Below are positions 11,812 through 21,927 of a stretch of DNA of 64,000 nucleotides, in pieces. The stretch spans positions 1 to 64,000 of the forward strand of contig FMBT01000427.1 of the NCBI GenBank assembly GCA_900095095.1. The letters are read 5' to 3'. The notes beneath the pieces are model-generated. The model was given only the letters and a program-made list of their open reading frames with translations, was not told the DNA's origin and searched no databases. This DNA comes from Fragilariopsis cylindrus CCMP1102 (Eukaryota; Bacillariophyta; Bacillariophyceae; Bacillariales; Bacillariaceae). A program made the position numbers and the translations under genes. Numbering within the stretch: position 1 is the first letter of the stretch; each line of letters begins with the position of its first letter.

Positions 11812-13445
11812 ACATACGATTGTCAGGGTCCAAAAAGAAGAGAGTTATGTTGGATCGTTAGAGAGAGAAAGAGAGACAGAGAGAATAAGCAAATGAAATT
11901 GGAACAGAAAAGAAAAGAACAAAGTAATATTAGACGAGTACTAGAGACCGGCGGTATAATACAATACAATACAGTACAATTATTTCGCACACTTTTTCTT
12001 TTACTTACGGACTTAATAATACATTATCTAATTTCCATAATTCACTACTTTCGTCCAGTGGTTCAGTCACAAAGACATCTAATCCAGCACCCTTTAATCG
12101 ACCATCTTTCAAGGCAGCAATTAAGGCATCTTCATCCACGACGGGACCACGTCCCACATTAATAAAGACTAAATTTTCTTTGGCGTGATCAAATTGTTCC
12201 TTGGAGATCAGTTGATACGTCTCCGGTGTTAATGGTGTACTACATAACACATAATCCGATTCCCTAAATAATGTATTTAAAGAACGTGTATCGTAGACCA
12301 CATCACAATAGGGATCTTGTTGTATAACTTCTGGTGAAGGGATGGTACGTCGTAATGCAATCACTTTCATCCCATAGGCTTTCGCTAGCTTCGCTGCAGC
12401 TCGACCAATATCACCATAACCAACGATTCCTTATACGATTTAAAATTAAAGATAGAAAAGAGCAAAAGGAGGTATTATAGTTTTTCGTAAGTTATTAGTA
12501 AGAAAATTGAGATTTCGGATTTTCGTATCGTTTTCGTTTTCGTTTCATTCCTTTGCTTCATTTACTACTATATACTTTAGGCGGGTCGACCGTTGTCTTA
12601 CTAATCTTTCTAAGACAATGAGGAGCGACGCGGCAGCTTTTTAAATGACAAGTTATATACTATATACTGTTACTGTTATTGGTACTAGTTACTTACCAAT
12701 TGTGGCACCACGTAATTCTAATATATTATATTTGTTCCATTGTTGATTCTTTTTTTTGTTTTAATAATTGTGGTAAATCTTTGGCAAAGTACGAACAGGC
12801 CATCATCGTATATTCGGCTAATGTGGAGGAGAAGGTACCTTTGGCATTGGTCAGAATCAATGTATCATCGGAGATATTTTGTAATGTCTCTGACATTAAG
12901 ACATCCACTCCCGCAGATCGTGAATGGATCCATTCTAATGTCGATGAAAATTCAATAATTACTTTTTCTAATGTTGTACTACTGACACCAGGACTGACAA
13001 AGATCACATTGGGATTTTCTTTTTTTAATAACTCCAAATTACCTAATTCTTCCATGGTGGCACCCACCGCTAATAATTTGGCACCAGTCGGTAATTTGTA
13101 TTTCGAATTGCTATTGCTTTTGCTGCTTTCTAATGGAAGATTATTTGGATCATTGGGTGATGATAATGAGATAATCCTGGCTTCCTTAATAGGTGGTGGT
13201 TGTTGCTGTTTATGTTTGTCATCAATACTACGAAATTTCACCGATTCTTCACGATTCCAATATTCTGGCATGGTTGTTGTGGTTGTTGTTGTTGCTGCTG
13301 AAAAAGACGTCGCAGAAAAATTTCTTCTTCTGATCGTCAAAGGTGTTATTCGTGACGACGATGACGATCTGGTAAAGGAACGAATAAAACCGTGAAGCAT
13401 GGAGTGTTGTAACTGTAGTAGTAATAGGAACAACAATGCTTTCAT
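11649..13445 (-). CDS. D-isomer-specific 2-hydroxyacid dehydrogenase, probably organelle-targeted
   Basis: NAD(P)-dependent dehydrogenase of the D-3-phosphoglycerate/hydroxypyruvate reductase superfamily. Three exons: 13445-12697, 12429-12009 and 11775-11649, with GT-AG introns of 267 and 233 bp whose phases agree. The N-terminus is signal-peptide-like (a Leu-rich stretch to HSMLHGFIRSF), followed by a Ser/Thr-rich region, which suggests plastid or other organelle import. The Rossmann motif GIVGYGDIG begins exon 2. The catalytic Arg lies in NVGRGPVVDE, the Glu in the VTEPL region and the His in SPHNMDQTD, which spans the last splice site. A one-base shift sits in the T8 run at 12750-12757: seven would join LLKQKK to NQQWNKYNILELRG, so this is likely a sequence error. 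Intron 2 holds a GT repeat at 11779-11808. The substrate cannot be decided from sequence. Confidence 0.85.
11779..11808. repeat. (GT)n dinucleotide microsatellite
   Basis: About 15 GT units next to the acceptor of intron 2 of the hydroxyacid dehydrogenase, where they read as CA on the coding strand, a few bases upstream of the splice site. Length changes here could affect splicing, which is inference. Confidence 0.9.
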
Positions 13446-14507
13446 TCTTTGTTCTTGATTGGTTGTTCGCTACTGTACTATCGTTTACTGTGTAGCCGAT
13501 GTTTCATATATTTGATGTCGTGTTTTTGATGTTTGATGTTTTTTTTTAATGCGAAAACGATTTTGATCTTATAATGTCTGATTCATACCTTTCCTACCAA
13601 ATATACATACATACCACGAATTTTGAGGGTACAGTACTTAAAAAAAATTGAATTTGAATTTATTTTGAAGGAACGATCATCATTAAATTTACGTAAAAAT
13701 AGATTTTTCTCATCGTCGTGCGAATTCACAAGACACATCTTTTCTTTGAGACAACAAAATATGACACAACGTAACCATCACATATTGTACCCGAGCGAAC
13801 TTCCTTATTAACTACCGTAGTACACCCTCGTAGAACGTTGAAAGTTTAGTTTGATCGTTGTTTCATTTCGTTTTCAAGAAGCAGAAGAAAGAAGTATTGA
13901 ATTGAACTTTCCTCATTCTATTATTTATTTTATAAAAACAAGACAACAAACAAACAACGATGGTACGTATATAGAGAGTACAGAATAGTTTATGTACTGT
14001 ACTGTACTGTACTGTATTGTACTGTACCTTCCGACATGAATGGAATGAATTTTTTGTGATTCGATTCTTTCTCTTTTTTTATTACCTACCTTGAAATGTC
14101 TTTTGACTTTTTGAGTTTGACTTCGTCGTATGTGTGTGTGTGCGTGTGTGTGTTATGATAAAAGAGAGAGGAAGACGTAAGGAAGACGGAGGGACTCTGT
14201 TTATCTTATAATCTTCGAATCGTCTCGGGGGGGGGGGGGGGGGGTTCTCTTCCTCTCCTCTTTCTCTCCTCTATTCATGTCTTGTTATATATCCTGTTTA
14301 TATTATGGCATCGTGTTGTGTCGTGTTGTGTTGTGTTGTGTTGTGTCGTTTCTATTTCTATTTTTCTCAAAGACATACGAAACACCGTCTGCTTCTCACT
14401 CACACAAACACCATCCTTCTACTCCTTCCTATGAAGTCAATGTGTAGTCATGGTATCAATAAGATAGAAATATAAAATACGACAAGGCAAGATAAGGCAA
14501 AGACAAG
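13446..14507. other. 1.06 kb divergent promoter region rich in simple repeats
   Basis: Lies between the divergent hydroxyacid dehydrogenase and cysteine-rich membrane protein genes. It contains a TACTG pentamer tract (about 13996-14027), a GT tract (about 14130-14152), an uninterrupted G18 (14227-14244) and a TGTGT pentamer tract (about 14311-14347). No gene is supported. Confidence 0.6.
14227..14244. repeat. G18 homopolymer
   Basis: Eighteen consecutive G, flanked by pyrimidine-rich DNA. The only comparable run in the window is a C18 at 36287-36304, of exactly the same length. Confidence 0.95.
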
Positions 14508-15530
14508 ATGAGCAGTCAAAAAGGGCTACAAGTAGTTCCATCAAGATTCACCACCAGCACGAAATCGAAATTCAGGAAAATTCCTACTATTTTCATCGTT
14601 TTAATACCAGCAATGCTATCTTTATTGCTTCTTTATCTTTCAATGAAAAATTTCAGTGTCAATAATAACATTGACGATGTTATAATTAATACAAGTATGG
14701 CGGCGACAATGGCAACGAAGTCGTCCTTAATAAACAGTAGTAAATCACAATCACAATCACAACCGAAAGAGCAAATAATACAAACGGGGGCGACGACGAC
14801 GACAGTAACAGCAGCAGCAGCAGCAGCAACAACAATAAATCTACCATCCTGCGATCAATCACCATGGAAATTATCAGAAAATTTAATCGGTAGTTGTCCC
14901 AGTGGACTCAAACCTTATAAATCAGCATCAGCATCAGCATCATCAGTTCAAGAATGTGCTACTGATTGTTGTAATTCTGATAAATGTATCACATGGCAAT
15001 ATAGAACGGATGTTGGTTGTTTACATGGTGGTGATATACGATTAGGGATGGAAAAGGATGGACCATCATCATGGTGTTCCGAAATACAACCGAAACGTTG
15101 GCAGGGACAATATGTATTAAAAAGAGCCAATGGTCAAATAATTAAAACTAAAGAAGAGACCGGTGGTTGTGATGTTGAAACATGGAATCCAAAGGAACAA
15201 CCTGGACAATGTTTTGGACTAGGGGATGTTAAAATGACAATCGATGAAACTAAGAATAAGGATGGGAGTAGTAGACTAATAAAATCAGCACAAGATTGTA
15301 TGGTGGCATGTTGTAATAGTAAAAAATTACATGGTGAATGTGGTGCGTGGCAATATCATGACGATTTAGGTTGTTATTATCATAAACGTATGCATGGATG
15401 TGTCGATACCTCCAATCCAATTGTTTTGAACCATTTGTAGGTAGACGAAAACAATTATCCACCAGAAAATATACTGATAAGAGAGGCATTCCATGGACAC
15501 AACAACAGCAACAACAACAACAACAATAAT
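14508..15530 (+). CDS. type II membrane protein with repeated cysteine-rich (PAN/WSC-like) modules
   Basis: Residues about 1-25 are basic, followed by one hydrophobic anchor (IPTIFIVLIPAMLSLLLLYL). A Ser/Thr/Gln/Ala low-complexity stem leads to a lumenal domain with two related cysteine modules. Module 1 has SVQECATDCCNSDKCITWQY and LGCLHGGD-like elements; module 2 has SAQDCMVACCNSK, CGAWQYH and LGCYYH. The C-x-x-x-C-C-N-S ... C-x-x-W-Q-Y pattern is like PAN/apple or WSC carbohydrate-binding domains. This points to a Golgi or cell-surface protein, which is inference. The frame stops at 15440, but one extra T in the T4 run at 15424-15427 would continue it through EPFVGRRKQL and KYTDKRGIPW to a poly-Gln end near 15527, which looks like the true C-terminus. 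Function unknown. Confidence 0.6.
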
Positions 15531-16349
15531 AATGGTAATAGTAAGCAATAAGAAATAATTAGCGGCAAACAACATATATGCCATAAATTCAAATTGGTCT
15601 CACCAATCCCGTATGAAGAATACTGATATATGTGCAGTAGTTACTGTTTTGTGTACAATGACAATAAATAAAACTACGAAGAAGGGACGGATGTGGTACA
15701 GAATTCATGAGGCACGATGAAAAAGAATAAATCTAATATAAGTCAATCAAGTAATGATTAGTTTTGGTATTAGATCCTCGCGGAATGTACAATGTTGTAC
15801 CATCTTCGACGTCATAGCACCGAAAAAGCGTAGCGAACGTCGTTTCGGTGTACGTCTTTCTTTTTTATGAATACGTACGCGTCATGCATGCATTCAATAT
15901 CCTTTCTATTCTGGAGTTCGATCCAATATTATTTCTTTCTTCTTGACAATGGGTTTAAGTATGAAGCGAATCGATGTCGTTATCTTCGAACATTACAACA
16001 AAAAAGTCCCATCCAAAACAAATTAATTGATCGGATCCTTATACAATATGGCAACAGAACAGAATAAAATATGATTATATAATACAAAGGTGAATAAATG
16101 ATATTGCTACAGTTATTTGGGACAATAAATCATAGGGATTTCATTAAATCGTTTCTGCTTTGTTTCTTGTATCTTTTTTGTGATATGCATTATGGCTAAC
16201 AATCACCATGTATGACGGATCTTAGATATAATGAAGTAGATGTAAGAGGCGTATGCATGCATATGAACTTTTGGTTCGCTTTGTTTTTCTTTACATTAGT
16301 ATTCTTATCTTTCTTGGTGCAACTAGCTACCAGTCTTGCCTTTTATTAA
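15531..16349. other. intergenic, no supported gene
   Basis: Contains CAA/AAT trinucleotide tracts up to 15550 and a short frame at 15867-16067 without recognisable features. No RNA gene seen. Confidence 0.4.
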
Positions 16350-17255
16350 TTAAGGAGTAACAGTAGTAGTAGTAGTAGTAGTAGTTTTGTTCTTGAACGA
16401 TTTTTCGATTTTCGTTTCAATATCCTTGAATTCATGAGATGCTGTATCAAGCATCTGACGTTGCTTCGTCATCATTTGATCTTTCAAAACACCTATCTCT
16501 ACATCATTTTTTTCAAAGGTTCGTTTAATGGTCGATTTTATTCACGACGAAACACGGTGTGGATAATGGTATGGCGTTCATCATGGATGTTATTAGCATG
16601 CTTAACAATATCCTCCTGAGTAACAACAACAGCAACAACGGTAGGAGTATTCTTGGACACAGCTTTAGTTAGAATAGATGATGATGGAGAAGCTGATGAT
16701 GGTTTTTTCTCTGTCTTGGTCGTGGCGGTTGTGGTGGGAGGTGTATTATATTTACGCTTATCACTACTGGTACTTGTACTCGTCTTCTCGATATGATCAT
16801 TGATTATTCCAACAATACTAGCATATTCTTCACGAACCTTCGCCCTATGAAGGGTGGCTAAACGATCACTTTTTCTTTTTCTCTCTTTTTTCCTTTTCTA
16901 CCTTTCGTTTAGCTGCTGCAGCGACTTTTGCCTGCCTTGCGGCTGCAGCCTCTTCAGCTTTTACTTTTGCCTCTTCAGCCTTTAATGGGTGGATTGGACA
17001 AGTTACAGATATAACGTACAATGTACGTTGACGTTTATCACGGGATTTATTTCGTTCATCAAGTGTTGCTTCGCGTCTTATGACTGTATATCCATTTTTC
17101 GTAACTCTTTTACGAAAACTTCTGTAACATGCATTGGTTAGATGAATATGAGCCTTAACAACCCACGTCAGTGATGTGGAATAGCGAAGGGTTAAGTTTT
17201 GAACACTTGTCAAGGAAAGAGACAGAAAGTATGCTCCAGGGGGCAAAACCATCAC
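16350..17255 (-). CDS. uncharacterised coiled-coil protein (two apparent frameshifts)
   Basis: No family recognised. Three minus-strand frames join into one protein of about 300 residues if two short homopolymers are corrected: T6 at 16886-16891 (one base too many) and TT at 16541-16542 (one too few). The N-terminal part is weakly hydrophobic and basic; the middle is an Ala/Lys/Glu-rich helix (KAEEAKVKAEEAAAA) typical of a coiled coil. After the first correction it continues through DRLATLHRAKVREEYASI and a Ser/Thr-rich linker. After the second it ends with KSTIKRTFEKND and a helical tail to a poly-Thr stretch and a TAA at 16350. The start at 17255 is the first ATG of the open frame but could lie further upstream. 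That both corrections open long frames supports a real gene. Confidence 0.5.
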
Positions 17256-17776
17256 TCATGATGTTTCCAGTATTGTATCTCTCTTGTCTTGTCTCCTAGC
17301 TAGGTATTTTATGTTGTTCTTGCCGAACGCTTCTTTTGTTTCGCTTTGTTTTATGATCGCTACATCCACCGTGTATCAATTCTATGTTTCATTTGTTCTT
17401 TTTATAAAAAAGAACACCCGAGCTTTTATGTAAGAATACTGTGCAATGTACACCATTACATACTTGCCTTGCGTTTGCCTAACAAAATTCTATGTTTTGT
17501 CACTACTTTTTGCTTGACACCAAAGATTTGTTTTGACGCGAAGTACTTCGCCTAGAGAGTTAGTGTTATCAGTTATTAGATAGTATCTTTTTGAGTCGTG
17601 ATATACAAATATCTTTCTCTTTTCACTTTTAGTCGTGACGGAAGGCAGAGGGAACGATTTTGAATTTACTCTTGAATCTTGGATAAGGCTACAAGCATCG
17701 AAAGTTAGAACTGTGCACTCTCTCACACAATCATAATTCCTCTTGGTCATTACGACATTCGAGAATCACATTCGTC
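17256..17776. other. divergent intergenic region
   Basis: About 520 bp between the minus-strand coiled-coil gene and the plus-strand membrane protein gene. Short frames only; no motif identified. Confidence 0.4.
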
Positions 17777-18865
17777 ATGAGAAGCCCACCAGTATTACAG
17801 GAAGATATCTCGTCGCCGTCGCCGTCGCCGTTGCCGGTACCATTGCCGGTGCCATTGCCGGTGCCGTTGCCAGTGCCGTCGCCGTCAACGCCACCATCGC
17901 CTAACGATGAGTATGATGAAGAAGCAATCTTACAGGCCGCTAGGCATCGATACGAAGCTTCGGTTCTTGTAAGAAATCATTTAGAATCACATGCAGTAAA
18001 TAATCCAGGAGCATCATCAGATTATGTAACATGGATTGCTACATTACATCCAGAAAATGCTGATATAACAATTGATCAACGTTTCTTTATTCCAGGTACG
18101 TAATGTAATATTGGTAGACATATAAGAGAACGAACAGGAAAACGACTGTGAAATACCCGAACTAAATCAATCGTCTGATCCTAGCTCTTTTGTTGCTGTT
18201 GCTCTCTCTTTTGTTCCTTTCGCATTATTTATCTGTGATCCTACAGGTAATCCATGGTGGACGATCTATGAAGACACCAAGAACGATCAGATTCCTACAG
18301 TTACTGCAGTACCAGTACCTGACGAACAAGAAGTTCTTCGCGACCAACACCAACAAAAAGACGAAGAAAACTGTCCACGTGCTGCATCATTGGATTCCAG
18401 TAGTAACACTACGACAACGACGTCACAACAACCATCACTTCCAAAATCAATGTCATTTTGGATGATATGTTCACCTTTAAGTATCCTGGTTGGAATTTTT
18501 ATGATCCTTCCAGCATTATTTGCTGTTCTGTTCTGTGAAATGATGGCATTATTCCTGTGTTACTTCCCTTCCGCTTTATTCTTTCATACCGCTCGTGCAA
18601 TTTCACCACCAAATTGTTGCACTGGGATATTTTATGCAATATTTTATTATTGTATTATATTCTGTCTTTTTGTGATTCAATTATTTTATTCATTAGCGTT
18701 TTGGTTACGGAATTGGTAGCATTGATAGCATACTTTGTTGGATTTTGTACAGGTGGTGCCATGTGGGCACATTATTTACATCAACAAATTAGACGATTAT
18801 GTCATGGAATACGAATCATAATCCGAAAGAAGTTCACCAAGAATCCACCAAGACAATTTTCTTGA
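17777..18865 (+). CDS. uncharacterised multi-pass membrane protein
   Basis: Exon 1 (17777-18095) starts with a Pro-rich region (PLPVPLPVPLPV, from GCCGGTGCC repeats), then a soluble helix with Tyr and acidic residues. A 151-bp GT-AG intron follows, and exon 2 starts at 18247 with the phases matching (FIPG-NPWWTIYED). Exon 2 has a Ser/Thr-rich linker and three or four hydrophobic segments, one Cys-rich (NCCTGIFYAIFYYCIIFC). A stop at 18717 is removed by one extra T in the T4 run at 18699-18702, joining FYSLAF to LVTELVALIAYFVGF and on to 18865. A further frame from 18874 to 19119, ending SATVCHDYIINDHQQKQDERK, may be its true C-terminal tail, because its sequence is conserved in the duplicated block at 20.4 kb. 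No family recognised. Confidence 0.55.
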
Positions 18866-18959
18866 TGAATTAATGTGAAACGAAAACAGCGACAACAACA
18901 ACATCCTCATCAGAAAATGATGTCGAGAATACTAACGAACAATGCAACAATGATGATTA

Positions 18960-19290
18960 TGGTGATAATTATGGTGGTGGTGGTGGTGGTGGTGGTGATG
19001 ACAATGGCATTGATAACAACAGTACTAACAATGCAGTCATGGACTTTCATGCATCGGCAACAGTATGCCACGACTATATTATTAATGATCATCAGCAAAA
19101 GCAGGATGAGAGAAAATAATCTCGACTGTCATTTCAAGTAGCTCTTTGTTTGTTTGTTTGTTTATGTAACATCTTCTGTACGAGTAGAGTACTTTATATT
19201 AAGCCTATTATTATTAACATTATTATTATTATTGAATAGTGCAACAACAGTATTTTCTCGTGTACAATTAGTTAGTTATCTTATTTATCT
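18960..19290. repeat. copy 1 of a duplicated block (3' side)
   Basis: The DNA from about 19012 (GATAACAACAGTACTAACAA) is repeated with few changes from about 20373. Both copies run through the end of a plus-strand frame (tail CHDY-IINDH) into the 3' end of a minus-strand zinc-finger/PIP-box gene. A GGT tract at about 18973-18996 precedes it. Confidence 0.75.
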
Positions 19291-19955
19291 TTATGCTTTT
19301 TTCGCAAAGAAATCAGTAATTCGAGTTTGAGATTTGTCTGTTGTGGGTTGTCCGTATAAGTGTTCCAAATCCAACAATCCTTTACGTAAATCGTCGTGAG
19401 CCTTTCTACGAAATGACAATGGATAATGAAACTTCATTTCAAATCTGGGTTCGTATAAGTGTTCCAAATCCAACAATCCTTTACATAAATCGTCGTGAGC
19501 CTTTCTACGAAATGACACTGGATAATGAAACTTCATTTCAAATCTCTCTCTTCCTTTTTTATTATGAGCGGAGGAGCCTTTGTTGGCTCGAGCACACTGA
19601 GGACGTCGTTGAGTCTGATGAGCTATTGCTTCACGATACAATCTATCATTTTCATGACGACAAAGTCGTTGCCGTTCTTTTTCTTTTTCCTCTTGTTTCT
19701 TTTTCTCTTCCTTGCGCTTCTTCGCAACCTTACACCATTTGTTGTAGCTCATAGTTGCTATATTTCGTTTTAATTTACAGAAAAAGTTGTTGCTGCCGTT
19801 GGGGGTTTTATGATGTGGTACAGTTTCGACTGCTTCATTGCTACATGACGATTCTTCTTCACTTCTTCTTCTTGTTGTTCTTCTTCTTCTTCTTCTTCTT
19901 GTTCTTTTGTAGCAACATTAGTACGGATCTTCTCTGATATCGAAGTTGTTTTCAT
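19291..19955 (-). CDS. PIP-box protein, paralog A (fingers lost)
   Basis: About 220 residues. The N-terminus is acidic (Glu-rich from GAA repeats). The frame changes in the G5 run at 19801-19805; one more base joins HIIKPP to NGSNNFFCKLKRNIAT and to the main frame beginning MSYNKWCKVAKKR. A Lys/Glu coiled coil and a Cys/His-poor remnant of finger sequence follow. Two 33-residue tandem copies of FEMKFHYP...SFRRKAHDDL...GLLDLEHLY are encoded by a 99-bp DNA repeat. The C-terminus is KSQTRITDFFAKKA. QTRITDFF fits the PCNA-interacting consensus Q-x-x-(I/L/M)-x-x-aromatic-aromatic, and the TD within it is the mark of PIP degrons, though the basic residue at +4 is absent. Compared with paralog B it lacks intact C2H2 fingers. 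PCNA binding is inferred from motif and terminal position. Confidence 0.65.
19353..19550. repeat. 99-bp tandem duplication inside paralog A
   Basis: Two adjacent copies with a period of 99 bp (starts at 19353 and 19452), differing at only a few positions, encode the doubled 33-residue segment before the PIP box. The near identity implies a recent event or gene conversion. Confidence 0.9.
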
Positions 19956-20330
19956 GATTGTTATATTGGTGCTTTTTTAAAATTGCTTTTATTTGTTTTA
20001 TATGGAAGGAAGTTGTTTTGCTTTTTTGCCTTATTTTTTTTACTTTTATGTAGAAAAACTTACGACATTAATTCTATTTATTGATTAGTGTTGTTATGTT
20101 GGGACAAGTAATTATAATAAATTTCGTTATTTAAGTGGATCCGATAGTGGATACTGGATCCGAACGTCTCTTCCATAGTACACGTGACTTTAATCATGCC
20201 CGGGAGTAGTCGCGTCGCGTCAAGTGTCAACTGCGAATTGAATCGAATCAATCGATAAAATTGATTCACGATGTCGCTTTTTGTTCGTCTGGCGCGCTTT
20301 TTGATTTTGATTTTGGTGATGATGATAGTG
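19956..20330. other. intergenic between the duplicated blocks
   Basis: No supported gene. The minus-strand frames here are shadows of low-complexity DNA. It probably holds the promoter of paralog A. Confidence 0.4.
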
Positions 20331-20611
20331 ATGGTTATGGTGATGATGATGAATGAAGAGAATTGTATGGATAGCAACAATACTAACAGTGCAGTCATGA
20401 ACCCTATTGTATCGGCAACCGTGTGCCACGACTATGTTATTAATGATCATTAGCAAAAGCAGGACGAGAGAAAATAATCTATAATTAATTCAAGTAGGTT
20501 CTGGTTTGTTTGTTTATGTAACATTTCCTATACGAGTAAAATATCTTATATTATATATATTATTATTATAATTGAATAGTGCAACAATTTTCTCGTGTAC
20601 AATTAGTTACC
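20331..20611. repeat. copy 2 of the duplicated block (3' side)
   Basis: Aligns with about 18960-19290. It keeps the plus-strand tail frame (SATVCHDYVINDH, then an in-frame TAG, then QKQDERK and TAA) but has no upstream membrane-protein gene, so here the tail is a leftover of the duplication. Confidence 0.7.
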
Positions 20612-21531
20612 TTATGATTTCTTCGCAAAGAAGTTTGTAATTCGAGTTTGAGATTTGTCTGTTGTGGGTTCGTATAAGTGTTCGAAATTCAACAATCCTA
20701 TATTTGAATCTTTGAGAGCCTTTCCGTGAAGTTTACAGCTGTCACCTATTGCCAACGATAACAAATGATTTCTTCCACCATCCATACCACCAGCCGTTTC
20801 AAAACGACGAGAACAACCAGCGACAGGACATGGATAATGAAACTTCAATTCAAATTTCTCTCTTTCTTTTTTATGAGCGGAGCCTTCGGTATGAACCAAA
20901 TGGTTGTGGTACAAATCCTTTGTTTGAAAACGTCGACGGCATTGATTGACGAGGCAAGGAAATTTGTAGTCCATTTCATCAATTTCCTGTAATCGACGCT
21001 TAGCTTGTGCTACGTCATGATAAGAACTGCATCCACCATCGTATATGGTATCGAAAAGTTCGGATCGTTCCATTTTTATAGCTTCGTTTTCGCGTTCTTC
21101 CAGTCTTGTTCGTGTCTCTTCCTTCTCTTCATTCGTTGGACCAGCCACGATATTATTTTCTTTCATGTATCTTCGGTGAGATTTACCATGGCTTGATCTA
21201 ATATGCCAGTCAACACCATCATCTGATCCGAATGTTTTTCCACAAACGGGACATTTTTTTGGTTGTTCCTCTGGAAAGTGATCGTAGTACCATTTCCCAC
21301 TCCACAGGTCTTCTTCGATACGAAAAAACCCATGGCTACGACACCATCCAATAGTTTTCCCCTTTCAGTGTCACCATCGGGTCTATAGAATAAAATTTCA
21401 GTGGATTCGTCATCATCATCATCATCATCACTGTCGACATCGGGTCGATAGAATAAAACTTCAGTGGATTCGTCATCATCATCATCATCATCATCACTGT
21501 CGACGCCGTAGCTGTTGTAGCTTGACCACAT
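20612..21531 (-). CDS. C2H2-type zinc-finger protein with C-terminal PIP box, paralog B
   Basis: About 306 residues once one base is added in the A6 run at 21323-21328. The N-terminus has two tandem copies of a VDSDDDDDD-ESTE-LFYRPD acidic repeat. Then come RIEEDLWSGKWYYDHF and a classical finger (CPVCGKTFGSDDGVDWH..SSHGKSH), a coiled-coil linker (NEEKEETRTRLEERENEA), a second finger-like unit (FPCLVNQCRRRFQTKDLYHNH) and a third degenerate one (YPCPVAGCSRRFETAGG with distant His). The C-terminus is KSQTRITNFFAKKS, with QTRITNFF as a canonical PCNA-binding box and Asn in place of the Asp of paralog A. Nucleic-acid binding plus PCNA binding suggests a role at replication or repair sites. This is inference; I know no described family with this layout. 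Confidence 0.7.
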
Positions 21532-21927
21532 CTTCGTCCTTTACTTTCTTTTTAATAAGATAAAACAAATATAAAGATACATACTGTATGTTGTGTGTCG
21601 TGATGTCATGCTTTTTATTTCTTGTACAAGTAATCCTAATAATAGCTACTGTACCTTGTACGTATTTTTGGGATGATACTTCTTTGAAGTAGGCTGGTAC
21701 AAAAGATACCACGTTAGTGAAATCTTATTATTCAAACGTGGATAAAAATTGAATCGATGATTGATCTTTCATGCACGATCATGCTTTTTGTTTTTGGCGC
21801 GCTTTTTATTTTACTGACATAATAGACTACATACGGTACATATTCAATATGTCGAGTTATTCTTGTGTTGTTGTTGTGTTGCATATAAACATTGCTTGTA
21901 CAGTAGACGATATTGACGATAGCTATC
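21532..21927. other. divergent intergenic region
   Basis: About 400 bp between paralog B and the PDZ-like gene, with short frames on both strands only. It likely holds both promoters. Confidence 0.4.

Noticed and set aside
12679-13395. Plus-strand 238-residue frame
   Set aside because: It is antisense to exon 1 of the hydroxyacid dehydrogenase, whose protein is clearly conserved.
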